DNA of 51,504 nucleotides. It comes from Acidaminococcus fermentans_A. Lineage in GTDB: Bacteria; Bacillota; Negativicutes; Acidaminococcales; Acidaminococcaceae. Below the pieces are notes generated by a model. The model saw only the letters and a program-made list of their open reading frames with translations, was not told the origin of the DNA and searched no databases. Below are positions 44,604-51,504 of the stretch, one piece after another. The stretch lies in contig NZ_JBQOUY010000017.1 in assembly GCF_052216985.1 (NCBI RefSeq), positions 1-51,504 of the forward strand, written 5' to 3'. How positions within the stretch are numbered: the first letter of the stretch is position 1; each line of letters begins with the position of its first letter. The position numbers and the translations under genes were made by a program.

Positions 44604-44700
44604 ATCATTCACACCCCGGTCTCATAAGCCGCATAGCGGCTCGGTCTCGGGTCTCGAGACCTCAAAAAGAGGCTGTTGCGCATGCAACAGCCTCTTTTTT
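44595..44700. repeat. Compact heptamer element with terminator
   Basis: Left hairpin GGGGTGTGAA/TTCACACCCC (44595-44617), a GTCTCAT unit with GCC (44619-44630), a short hairpin spacer, then GTCTCGG (44644-44650) and GTCTCGA (44651-44657), and the right hairpin AGAGGCTGTTGC/GCAACAGCCTCT with six T. The spacer is under 20 nt, the shortest of the flanked copies. Confidence 0.75.
44664..44700. terminator. Terminator after the AGCS symporter gene
   Basis: AAAAAGAGGCTGTTGC pairs with GCAACAGCCTCTTTTTT around a GCAT centre. The A run makes it symmetric. It forms the right end of the compact heptamer element. Confidence 0.9.
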
Positions 44701-44703
44701 AAA

Positions 44704-44732
44704 TTGTCTTTAATTGGGGAAAATAGTATAAT
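44704..44732 (+). promoter_or_regulatory. Promoter of the flavodiiron protein gene
   Basis: TTGTCT (44704-44709), 17-nt spacer, TATAAT (44727-44732), starting 3 nt after the terminator T run. Confidence 0.8.
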
Positions 44733-44775
44733 GATAGGGCGAAAATGGAATTGTCTTTTTGAAAGGAGATCCAAC

Positions 44776-45957
44776 ATGAAAGCTCGTACCATCGTCAACG
44801 ATATATATGAAGTGGGGATCCGGGACTGGACCCTCCATGACTTCCATGGCTTTGCCACTCCTCGGGGAGTCACCTATAACTCCTTCCTGCTCATGGATGA
44901 GAAGATCTGCCTGATCGACGGGGTGAAGGCTCCTTTTGCTGAGGAACAGCTGTGCAACATCCGGACCATCGTGGACCCGGCCAAGATCGATTACATCGTG
45001 GTGAACCATGTGGAACCGGACCATTCCGGCAGCCTGCCGGCGCTGGCCAAAGCCTGCCCCAATGCTACGTTCCTGATCACGGTCCAAGGGGCCAATGAAC
45101 TGAAGGAACATTATGGGGATATCTTCAAGACCCAGATCGTGAAAAAAGGCGATGCTGTCAGCCTGGGGAAACGGTCCCTGGTGTTCCAGCCCATCCCTAT
45201 GCTCCACTGGCCGGATTCCATGGTCACCTATTGTCCGGAAGAACAGATCCTGTTCTCCAGTGATGCTTTTGGTCAGCATTACTGCTGCAGCAAGCTGTTC
45301 GACGACGAGACCGAAGTAGAGAATATGTTCTTCGAGGCCCAGAAATATTTCGCCAACATCCTGATGCCGTACCGGAAACTGGTGCCTAATACGGTGAAAC
45401 TAGTCCGGAGCCTGCCTCTCAAGATGATCTGCAGCTGCCACGGCTGCATCTGGCGCTCCAACATCGAAGGGATCTTGAGCCGGTATGAAGCTTGGGGCAA
45501 AGGAGAAACCGTGGATCGGGTACTGGTAGTATTCGATACCATGTGGGGTGGCACCGCTGCTATGGCCCGGGCTATGATCAAGGGCATCGAGAAACAGGGG
45601 ATGCGGGTCAAGCTGTACCGCTATGAAAGCAGCCTGAAGGCAGATATCGTCAGCGACCTGCTGACGGCCAAAGGGATCCTCATTGGGTCTCCTACCCAGA
45701 ACTCCGGCATGATGCCCACTATTGGCGGGTTCCTTACCTACCTGAAGGGGCTGAAACCCACGGGCAAGAAGGCTGCGGCTTTCGGGACCTACGGCTGGGC
45801 TGGCGGCGCAGAAAAGGATATGGAAGCCTTGATCAAGGAATCCGGCATGGAACTGCTGCCCGGGTACAATGTGAAATGGCGTCCGCTGCCCAAAGAATTG
45901 GATGCTGCTGAACAGTATGGCTTCGATTTTGCAGAAAAAGTCAGCAAGGGAGAATAA
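44776..45957 (+). CDS. fprA: Flavodiiron protein (oxygen or NO reductase)
   Basis: Reduces O2 to water or NO to N2O, protecting anaerobes. 393 residues from the ATG at 44776 behind AAAGGAGA. The N-terminal metallo-beta-lactamase-like domain (about 1-245) has the di-iron ligands in HVEPDH, then LHWPDSM, SSDAFGQHY and CSCHGCIWR. The C-terminal flavodoxin domain begins near VLVVFDTMWGGTAAMA and ends with AFGTYGWAGGAEKDM. No rubredoxin or reductase domain is fused. Acts in the cytoplasm; electron donor not encoded nearby. Confidence 0.9.
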   Translation: MKARTIVNDIYEVGIRDWTLHDFHGFATPRGVTYNSFLLMDEKICLIDGVKAPFAEEQLCNIRTIVDPAKIDYIVVNHVEPDHSGSLPALAKACPNATFLITVQGANELKEHYGDIFKTQIVKKGDAVSLGKRSLVFQPIPMLHWPDSMVTYCPEEQILFSSDAFGQHYCCSKLFDDETEVENMFFEAQKYFANILMPYRKLVPNTVKLVRSLPLKMICSCHGCIWRSNIEGILSRYEAWGKGETVDRVLVVFDTMWGGTAAMARAMIKGIEKQGMRVKLYRYESSLKADIVSDLLTAKGILIGSPTQNSGMMPTIGGFLTYLKGLKPTGKKAAAFGTYGWAGGAEKDMEALIKESGMELLPGYNVKWRPLPKELDAAEQYGFDFAEKVSKGE

Positions 45958-46022
45958 CATCGTCCGGAGCCAGTATCCCGGAAGCCGCAAAGGCCGGAAT
46001 GCTGAGCCGGACAACAGGGCCT

Positions 46023-46048
46023 GGGGTTGCCGCAGCCGCGGCAACCCC
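46023..46048 (+). other. Strong hairpin before rlmB
   Basis: GGGGTTGCCGC/GCGGCAACCCC, an 11-bp stem with an AGCC loop and no T run. It lies between the flavodiiron gene and the rlmB ribosome site and may act as an mRNA processing or stability element. Its core resembles the left hairpin at 4977-4999. Confidence 0.5.
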
Positions 46049-46069
46049 ACCCTCATATCAGGAGGAACC

Positions 46070-46837
46070 ATGGAAGATATCATCGTGGGACGGAATGCGG
46101 TGCGGGAAGCCCTGCGCAGCCGGCGTCCCTTCAATAAAGTGCTGGTCCAGGAAGGGACCCACGGGGGCAGTCTCAATGAAATCCTGGCCCTGGCGGAGGA
46201 ACGGCAGATCCCGGTGGAAAAGGTCGCAAAGGAAGTACTGGACCGGCTGGCTGGCGGAGTCCGGCACCAGGGGGTGGCAGCCCAAGGGGCTCCCGTGGCC
46301 TTCCAGGATCTGGATACGGTGCTGGCCCAGACAGAAAGCCGGGGAGAAGTGCCCCTTTTGCTGCTGTTGGATGAGCTCCAAGATCCCCAGAATGTGGGGG
46401 CCCTGATCCGGACGGCCAATGCGGCCGGCGTCCACGGTGTGCTGCTTCCCCAGCGCCGGAGCTGTCCCCTCAATGCAGTGGTGGCCAAGATTTCCGCTGG
46501 TGCCATCGAATACGTGCCGGTGATCCAGATCGGGAACATCACCCAGACCATGAAGCAGCTGAAAAAGCGGGGCTTCTGGATCGCCGGGGCGGACATGGAT
46601 GGGGAAGCCCAGTATTTCGACGCCAACCTCACCGGGCCCATGGTCTTGGTGGTGGGCGCCGAAGGCAAGGGACTGGGACGGCTAGTAAAGGAAAACTGCG
46701 ATTTCATCGTCCGTATCCCCATGCTGGGCCAAGTCTCCAGCCTGAATGCCTCGGTGGCCGGGGGGATCCTGCTCTACGACATCGTCCGGCAGCGGATCTT
46801 GGAGGGGCGGAAAAAAGCAGTACAGCGTAAAGAGTGA
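46070..46837 (+). CDS. rlmB: 23S rRNA 2'-O-methyltransferase RlmB (TrmH family)
   Basis: SpoU-class knotted methyltransferase. 255 residues from the ATG at 46070 behind GGAGGA. An N-terminal substrate-binding domain (about 1-75, IVGRNAVREALR) precedes the SPOUT domain with LLLDELQDPQNVGALIRTANAAG, VVGAEGKGLG and VRIPMLGQVSSLNASVAG, the three SpoU motifs. G2251 of 23S rRNA is the E. coli target. Neighbouring the sigma-H-like gene is the usual Firmicutes order. Confidence 0.93.
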   Translation: MEDIIVGRNAVREALRSRRPFNKVLVQEGTHGGSLNEILALAEERQIPVEKVAKEVLDRLAGGVRHQGVAAQGAPVAFQDLDTVLAQTESRGEVPLLLLLDELQDPQNVGALIRTANAAGVHGVLLPQRRSCPLNAVVAKISAGAIEYVPVIQIGNITQTMKQLKKRGFWIAGADMDGEAQYFDANLTGPMVLVVGAEGKGLGRLVKENCDFIVRIPMLGQVSSLNASVAGGILLYDIVRQRILEGRKKAVQRKE

Positions 46838-46873
46838 AGAGTGCAGAGGATGCTGCAGGGCACTGCAGCATCC
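46830..46873 (+). repeat. Short heptamer array plus TGCTGC hairpin after rlmB
   Basis: AAGAGTG, AAGAGTG, CAGAGGA (46830-46850) form a 7-nt period overlapping the rlmB stop codon, followed by the hairpin GGATGCTGCAG/CTGCAGCATCC (46848-46873). It looks like a half element of the same design but with a different heptamer. No T run. Confidence 0.5.
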
Positions 46874-46922
46874 CGGCCTCGAGCTCCCCAGGAGACTGGA
46901 TCCACTAGAGGAGGCGGGACCA

Positions 46923-47657
46923 TTGCAGGAAGAAATCCGGAAAGTCTATGACACCCTGAGCGATGAAGAACTGATCCGGCTGATCCAGGATCGGGATGAC
47001 CAGCAGGCACAGGACTATCTCTTGGACAAATACAAGGAATTCATCAAAATCAAATCGGCCCGCTATTTTTTGGTGGGGGCGGAGAAGGAGGACATCATCC
47101 AGGAAGGGATGATCGGCCTTTTCAAAGCCATCCGGGACTACCGGCCTGGCAAACAGGCCTCTTTCAAGGTGTTCGCCGAAATCTGCGTGAACCGACAGAT
47201 CATCTCTGCCATCAAAAGCGCCACCCGACAGAAGCACCGGCCCCTGAACTGTTATGTGTCCCTGGATAAGCCGGTATTCGAAGAGGGGAAAGAACGGACC
47301 CTGCTGGATATGCTGGGCGGAGGCCATGGAGTGGATCCGGAAAACCTGCTGGTGGACCAGGAGGCTTTCATGGACATTGAAAAGAACGTGACGGCCATGT
47401 TGAGTTCCTTGGAATGGCAGGCTCTGTGCAAGTACCTGGAAAGCAAAAGTTATCAGCAGATCGCCCAGGAACTCCAGCGCAGTACCAAGTCCATCGACAA
47501 TGCTCTCCAGCGGGTGAAACGGAAACTGGAAAAATACCTGGCCAGCCGGGACCACGAACTGGATCTGGCGACTTTGAACAAAGGGCTCCTGATCATGGCG
47601 GCCAAGGAGCATCTCCGGGATGGCGACGAGAAGAATGATAGAATTGAAACAATCTGA
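46923..47657 (+). CDS. sigH: RNA polymerase sigma factor, SigH-like
   Basis: 244 residues from the TTG at 46923, with GAGGAGGCGGG upstream. Region 2 holds ARYFLVGAEKEDIIQEGMIGLFKAIRDY with CVNRQIISAIKSATRQKHRPLN (regions 2.3-2.4), the hallmark of sigma-H. Region 4 is SYQQIAQELQRSTKSIDNALQRVKRKLEKYL. In Bacillus SigH controls early stationary phase and competence; here targets are unknown. The C-terminal ~35 residues extend beyond the usual end. Context rlmB-sigH matches other Firmicutes. Confidence 0.88.
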   Translation: MQEEIRKVYDTLSDEELIRLIQDRDDQQAQDYLLDKYKEFIKIKSARYFLVGAEKEDIIQEGMIGLFKAIRDYRPGKQASFKVFAEICVNRQIISAIKSATRQKHRPLNCYVSLDKPVFEEGKERTLLDMLGGGHGVDPENLLVDQEAFMDIEKNVTAMLSSLEWQALCKYLESKSYQQIAQELQRSTKSIDNALQRVKRKLEKYLASRDHELDLATLNKGLLIMAAKEHLRDGDEKNDRIETI

Positions 47658-47777
47658 CAATTTATTTTTCTGCTGCAAGAAGAAAAAGAGAGCCTTTGCA
47701 GGAATTTCTGTTCCGGACGGCGAATAACATGGTATCAACAGCGGAAAAACAAAGGATATAAAGGGAGGGCGATACAC

Positions 47778-48239
47778 ATGAGTCAAATGGAAGAATTTCT
47801 GAAACAAGTGGAAGCTGTACAGGGCAAGGAAGAAAAGGTCCTGATCGTTACAGGGAAACCCGGCAGCGGGAAAAGCAAACTGCTGCGGGAAGCTGCGGAA
47901 GCCAAGGGCTGGGACTATGTGGATACCCGGCTGCTGATCACGGAAGAATTCCTGAAGCTGCTGCCCAGTGAACGGAAAGCCCAGGCTCCGGCTATGCTGA
48001 CGGAGGAACTCTCCGGACACCGGGGAGATGTGATCCTGCTGGACCGGGTGCAGACCTTGTTCGTACCGGTGTTCCATATCGATCCCAAGAGCGTCATCGA
48101 TGCCCTGGGGAAAGCCTACACCGTAGTCCTGGCTTGGCCGGGATATGTGAATGATGGGCTGCTCTGCTATGACAAATTCGATGGCACGGAATCCATCCGG
48201 ATCTCTGCTGCGGATTACACAGTCTGGGAAGTGGAATAA
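47778..48239 (+). CDS. BrxF-like P-loop NTPase outside a BREX locus
   Basis: 153 residues. Walker A GKPGSGKS is at 26-33 and Walker B VILLDRVQTLF has Asp89. WDYVDTRLLITEEFLKLLPS and VVLAWPG near the end match my memory of BrxF, the small P-loop protein of BREX-3 phage-defence systems. No pglX, pglZ, brxC or brxL is near; it lies between sigH and pfkA. It may be a housekeeping relative of BrxF. GGGAGGGCG precedes the ATG. Confidence 0.7.
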   Translation: MSQMEEFLKQVEAVQGKEEKVLIVTGKPGSGKSKLLREAAEAKGWDYVDTRLLITEEFLKLLPSERKAQAPAMLTEELSGHRGDVILLDRVQTLFVPVFHIDPKSVIDALGKAYTVVLAWPGYVNDGLLCYDKFDGTESIRISAADYTVWEVE

Positions 48240-48260
48240 GAACGGGAAAGGGTGAACCCA

Positions 48261-49379
48261 ATGCAGGAGACAAAGAGGGGCACCCTGGCGGTGCTCACCG
48301 GCGGCGGGGACTGCCCGGGACTGAATGCGGTGATCCGGGCCGTAGTCAAGACGGCCATCCATCACGGCTTTCAGATCTATGGCATTTCCAACGGATTCCA
48401 TGGGCTGATCTGCAATGATATGAAGGTGATGAGCCTGGCAGATGTTTCCGGGATCCTGCCCCGGGGCGGGACCATCCTGGGGACGACCAACCGGGACAAT
48501 CCCTTCCATTATGCAGCGGGAGAAGATGCCAAGGGAAATGTGATCTATGAAGACAAGCGGGACGTGGTGGTCCGGAACCTGAAAGATCACCGCATCGACT
48601 GTCTCATCGTTATCGGCGGAGATGGCAGCTTGAAGATCGCTTATGATCTCCACCGGTTCTGTGGAGTGGATGTGGTCGGGGTCCCCAAGACCATCGACAA
48701 CGATCTGCCTTGTACGGAACGGACTTTCGGCTTCGATACAGCCATGGCCATGGCCACGGAAGCCCTGGACCGTCTCCATACCACGGCAGAATCCCATCAC
48801 CGGGTGATGGTCCTGGAAGTCATGGGCCGTTATGCGGGGTGGATCGCTCTGCATTCCGGGATCGCCGGGGGGGCCGATGTGATCCTGATCCCGGAGATCC
48901 CCTACGACCTGGATGCGGTGATCCGGAAGATCCGTCAGCGCCAGCAAAGCGGCAAGAAGTTCAGTATCATCACCGTGGCGGAGGGGGCTAAGCCCATCGG
49001 CGGAGAAATGACCATCGCCCGGATGGTGAAGGACAGCTTCGAACCTATCCGGCTGGGAGGGGTAGGCGAGAAACTGGCCCGGGAAATCGAATCCAGGACA
49101 GGCATCGAATCCCGCTGCACCGTATTGGGCTATCTCCAAAGAGGCGGTTCCCCTACAGCCTATGACCGGGTACTCTCTACCCGATACGGAGCGGCAGCCG
49201 TGGAAGCCTGCCTGGATGGGGAATTCAACGTGATGGTGGCCCTCCAGGCCAATGCCATCGTGCGGGTACCCATTGTCCGGGCGGCGTCCCAGCCCCATCA
49301 GGTGCCCGTGGATTCGGATATCATCCGGACCGGCCGGGAAGTGGGGATTTCCTTCGGGGACGAAAAAATGGGATCTTGA
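48261..49379 (+). CDS. pfkA: 6-phosphofructokinase with mixed ATP/PPi-type residues
   Basis: Phosphorylates fructose 6-phosphate in glycolysis. 372 residues from the ATG at 48261; a GTG 9 nt earlier overlaps the ribosome site. Motifs: GGGDCPGLNAVIRA, IGGDGSLKIA with Gly122 (Asp in PPi enzymes), and PKTIDND with Lys143 (Gly in ordinary ATP enzymes). This Gly/Lys pair belongs to the mixed group that includes ATP-using members. Longer than the 320 of E. coli PfkA. Phosphoryl donor uncertain, probably ATP. Confidence 0.88.
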   Translation: MQETKRGTLAVLTGGGDCPGLNAVIRAVVKTAIHHGFQIYGISNGFHGLICNDMKVMSLADVSGILPRGGTILGTTNRDNPFHYAAGEDAKGNVIYEDKRDVVVRNLKDHRIDCLIVIGGDGSLKIAYDLHRFCGVDVVGVPKTIDNDLPCTERTFGFDTAMAMATEALDRLHTTAESHHRVMVLEVMGRYAGWIALHSGIAGGADVILIPEIPYDLDAVIRKIRQRQQSGKKFSIITVAEGAKPIGGEMTIARMVKDSFEPIRLGGVGEKLAREIESRTGIESRCTVLGYLQRGGSPTAYDRVLSTRYGAAAVEACLDGEFNVMVALQANAIVRVPIVRAASQPHQVPVDSDIIRTGREVGISFGDEKMGS

Positions 49380-49390
49380 ATCTGCCACAG

Positions 49391-49453
49391 AAAAAGAGAA
49401 TCACAATTTTTCTTAAACTGCTGAGAAAAATCCGTGATTTCTCTTTTTTTTTT
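49391..49453 (+). terminator. Terminator of pfkA
   Basis: AAAAAGAGAATCAC pairs with GTGATTTCTCTTTTT around a 29-nt loop that contains a smaller hairpin, followed by about ten T. Confidence 0.85.
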
Positions 49454-49522
49454 GGCTTCCTTGCCATATAATGGACAAGTTCTTATTACTAAAAAGCATT
49501 GCAAAGAGAAGGAGTGTGCATC

Positions 49523-50326
49523 GTGAGCGAAAATCTGATTGCAGTCTTGTTGGGCATCGTGGAAGGCCTGACAGAATTCATCCCCGTATCTTCTACTGGC
49601 CATATGATCATCGTAGGCCATATGATCGGTTTTAAAGGAAACCTGGCCAAGATCTTCGACGTGGTGATCCAGCTGGGGGCTATCCTGGCGGTCTTGGTGC
49701 TCTACAAGGAGCGATTTGCCCGTTTCCTGACCAAAGAGGGCTGGCAGAGAGGCAGCGGCCTTACAGGCTGGCATATCGCGGCCGGCTGTGTTCCCACCAT
49801 GGCCTTTGCTTATCTGGTCCACTCCTTCATCAAGAAATATTTGTTTTCTCCGGCTACAGTGGCCGTAGGGCTGGTCCTGGGTGCTCTGCTGATGATCGTG
49901 GCAGAACGGAAGATCCGGGGCCATGAAGCAGAACTGGTCCAGGATGTGGACCATATCAGCCTGCGTCAGGCGCTGTACATCGGATTCTTCCAGTTCCTTT
50001 CTCTGTGGCCGGGATTCTCCCGGAGCGGGTCTACTTTGGGAGGTGCCCTATTGGTGGGCGTGAATCGGAAAGCCGGGGCCGATTTCACCTTCATCATGGC
50101 GCTGCCCATCATGGTGGTGGCTTGTCTGTATGAACTGCTGAAGAATCTGTCCGCCCTCAGCAGCGGGGACCTGATGGTCTTGGCCATCGGTTTTGTCACA
50201 GCTTTCGTGGTAGGCTATCTGTCCATCCTTTGGTTCATGAAGTTCCTCCAGCGGTCTCGGCTGACTGCCTTCGGGATCTATCGGATCATCCTGGCTGCCT
50301 TTACGGTCTGGTATTTCTATCTGTAA
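49523..50326 (+). CDS. uppP: Undecaprenyl-diphosphatase (BacA family)
   Basis: Recycles undecaprenyl diphosphate for peptidoglycan and outer-layer synthesis; gives bacitracin tolerance. 267 residues from the GTG at 49523, 8 nt after AAGGAG. Eight membrane segments. Catalytic motifs: GIVEGLTEFIPVSSTGHM near the N-terminus and PGFSRSGST in the middle. TATAAT at 49467-49472 is a likely -10 without a clear -35. Ends 3 nt before a terminator. Confidence 0.93.
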   Translation: MSENLIAVLLGIVEGLTEFIPVSSTGHMIIVGHMIGFKGNLAKIFDVVIQLGAILAVLVLYKERFARFLTKEGWQRGSGLTGWHIAAGCVPTMAFAYLVHSFIKKYLFSPATVAVGLVLGALLMIVAERKIRGHEAELVQDVDHISLRQALYIGFFQFLSLWPGFSRSGSTLGGALLVGVNRKAGADFTFIMALPIMVVACLYELLKNLSALSSGDLMVLAIGFVTAFVVGYLSILWFMKFLQRSRLTAFGIYRIILAAFTVWYFYL

Positions 50327-50327
50327 G

Positions 50328-50365
50328 AAAAGGGGTGTTGCGCAGGACGTGCAATACCCCCTTTC
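50328..50365 (+). terminator. Terminator of uppP
   Basis: AAAAGGGGTGTTGC pairs with GCAATACCCCCTTT. It contains the shared GTTGC/GCAA core. Confidence 0.85.
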
Positions 50366-50406
50366 CATAGTTTATAAAATTCCTTACACTTTTTCTAAAA
50401 AAGCTG

Positions 50407-50435
50407 TTGACAATTTCCCCAAGTTCCTTTATACT
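50407..50435 (+). promoter_or_regulatory. Strong promoter of the tRNA-tuf operon
   Basis: TTGACA (50407-50412), exactly 17 nt, TATACT (50430-50435). Transcription begins near 50442, about 17 nt before the first tRNA. Confidence 0.85.
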
Positions 50436-50458
50436 TATCCTTGTTACGAACGAAAAGC

Positions 50459-50534
<76 letters not shown>

Positions 50535-50556
50535 AATATTCGTGACAGACAAATGT

Positions 50557-50641
50557 GGAGAGATTCCCGAGTGGTTAAAGGGAGCAGACTGTAAATCTGC
50601 CGCCTCTGGCTTCGAAGGTTCGAATCCTTCTCTCTCCACCA
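50557..50641 (+). tRNA. tRNA-Tyr (anticodon GUA)
   Basis: Acceptor GGAGAGA/TCTCTCC, anticodon stem GCAGA/TCTGC around CTGTAAA, long variable arm (class II), encoded CCA. 85 nt. Confidence 0.97.
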
Positions 50642-50646
50642 AACAT

Positions 50647-50722
<76 letters not shown>

Positions 50723-50725
50723 CAT

Positions 50726-50801
50726 GCTGATGTAGCTCAGTTGGTAGAGCGTATCCTTGGTAAGGATAAGGTCACCAGTCCGATTCTGGTCATCAGCTCC
50801 A
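50726..50801 (+). tRNA. tRNA-Thr (anticodon GGU)
   Basis: Acceptor GCTGATG/CATCAGC, anticodon stem TATCC/GGATA around TTGGTAA, CCA encoded. Second threonine isoacceptor of the cluster. Confidence 0.96.
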
Positions 50802-50807
50802 TTTTAT

Positions 50808-50884
50808 GGCGGCGTAGCTCAGTTGGCTAGAGCAGTCGGTTCATACCCGGCCTGTCCGCGGTTCAAATCCGTGCGCCGCTACCA
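50808..50884 (+). tRNA. tRNA-Met elongator (anticodon CAU)
   Basis: Acceptor GGCGGCG/CGCCGCT with a G:U end pair, anticodon loop TTCATAC, CCA encoded. Initiator features are absent. A tRNA-Ile2 with lysidine-modified CAU cannot be fully excluded. Confidence 0.88.
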
Positions 50885-50894
50885 TTACCAACAC

Positions 50895-50914
50895 AGCCCC
50901 GTAAAGGGGCTATT
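50895..50914 (+). other. Hairpin between tRNAs and tuf
   Basis: AGCCCC/GGGGCT with a GTAAA loop followed by ATTTT. The weak T run suggests partial termination or an RNA processing site, letting some transcription continue into tuf. Confidence 0.5.
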
Positions 50915-50957
50915 TTAAAATCCAAAAAAACAGCAGGAAGCGTTGGGAGGTAATCTA

Positions 50958-51504
50958 ATGGCTAAAGAGAAATTTGAAAGAACAAAACCCCATGTGAACA
51001 TTGGTACCATTGGTCACGTCGACCACGGTAAGACTACCCTGACCGCGGCGATCACCAAGGTCCTGTCCGAAACTCCGGGCTGCAAAGCCACTTTCGAAGC
51101 CTATGCTGATATCGATAAGGCTCCGGAAGAAAGAGAACGTGGTATTACCATTAATACCGCCCACGTGGAATACGAAACCGAAACCAGACACTATGCACAC
51201 GTCGACTGCCCGGGGCACGCTGACTATGTAAAGAACATGATCACCGGTGCTGCTCAGATGGACGGTGCCATCCTGGTCGTTTCCGCTGCTGACGGTCCTA
51301 TGCCTCAGACCCGTGAACACATCCTGCTGGCCCGCCAGGTCGGTGTGCCTGCCATCGTAGTGTTCCTGAACAAATCTGACCAAGTGGACGATCCTGAACT
51401 GATCGAACTGGTTGAAATGGAAGTCCGTGAACTGCTGAGCCAGTACGGCTATCCTGGAGACGATATTCCCATCGTCGTAGGCTCTGCTCTGAAAGCCCTG
51501 GAAG
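50958..51504 (+). CDS. tuf: Elongation factor Tu (N-terminal part, cut by the window edge)
   Basis: Delivers aminoacyl-tRNA to the ribosome. The first ~182 residues are present: P-loop GHVDHGKT, effector region RGITI, G3 DCPGH and G4 NKSD are all intact. GGGAGG precedes the ATG. It follows the tRNA cluster, probably co-transcribed. Confidence 0.98.
   Translation, partial: MAKEKFERTKPHVNIGTIGHVDHGKTTLTAAITKVLSETPGCKATFEAYADIDKAPEERERGITINTAHVEYETETRHYAHVDCPGHADYVKNMITGAAQMDGAILVVSAADGPMPQTREHILLARQVGVPAIVVFLNKSDQVDDPELIELVEMEVRELLSQYGYPGDDIPIVVGSALKALE

Noticed and set aside
46874..46912. Polylinker-like run of restriction sites (CTCGAG, GAGCTC, GGATCC, ACTAG) before sigH
   Set aside because: No vector sequence around it and the spacing does not match a standard cloning site; judged a coincidence in GC-rich DNA.

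Overview
The window looks like chromosome from a diderm Firmicute of the class Negativicutes, most likely an Acidaminococcus-type anaerobe. This is inferred from gene content and style: an RND efflux pump and lipoproteins that imply an outer membrane, a Firmicutes-style rlmB-sigH-(tRNA)-tuf order, a split B12-dependent methionine synthase, a flavodiiron protein, HydE, and GC-rich codon use. No taxon marker was searched. Nearly all genes are on the plus strand. No insertion sequence, prophage or CRISPR array was seen.

Layout. 1-87: possible C-terminal tail of a gene. 218-1219 (-): membrane protein with a His/Gly-rich tail. 1374-7742: polyamine locus with a structured terminator-containing leader, Orn/Lys/Arg decarboxylase, spermidine synthase-like, agmatinase-like, carboxynorspermidine dehydrogenase and carboxynorspermidine decarboxylase. 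7951-12227: phosphate operon pstS-C-A-B-phoU behind a Pho-box-like promoter. 12267-16616: four 11-bp-spaced Pho boxes, alkaline phosphatase, a small secreted CPFC protein and a two-gene ABC system. 16677-18717: two LysR regulators. 19105-19626: NiaR-type 3H regulator. 19673-25026: polyphosphate locus (Ppx/GppA on minus; a degenerate Ppx-like protein coupled to ppk1 on plus). 25076-26079: hypothetical gene, DnaA-box cluster, phosphoribosyltransferase. 26212-30204: metF, MetH reactivation-domain protein, metH. 30232-33398: class-I amidotransferase, amino-acid permease, hydE. 33654-35069 (-): GlcD-type FAD oxidase. 35281-41341: exported FG-GAP-like protein, RND adaptor and pump. 41471-44603: SbmA/BacA-like ABC protein and an AGCS symporter. 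44776-50326: flavodiiron protein, rlmB, sigH-like sigma factor, BrxF-like P-loop protein, pfkA, uppP. 50459-50884: five tRNAs. 50958-end: tuf, cut by the window edge.

Functional logic. Three adjacent modules concern phosphate (uptake, scavenging by alkaline phosphatase, polyphosphate). The polyamine locus combines two routes to spermidine-type products. The methionine block supplies methyl groups through 5-methyl-THF and B12.

The most unusual signal is not a gene. Several intergenic gaps carry a modular element: hairpins sharing a TGTTGC/GCAACA stem core, flanked by arrays of 7-nt units (usually GTCnnnn, ending in GCC) in inverted orientation around a unique spacer. The heptamer subtype differs between elements but is nearly the same in both arms of one element. 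The second highlight is the roughly 300-nt leader of the arginine decarboxylase gene, which has mutually exclusive pairings and an intrinsic terminator, as expected of a riboswitch or attenuator.
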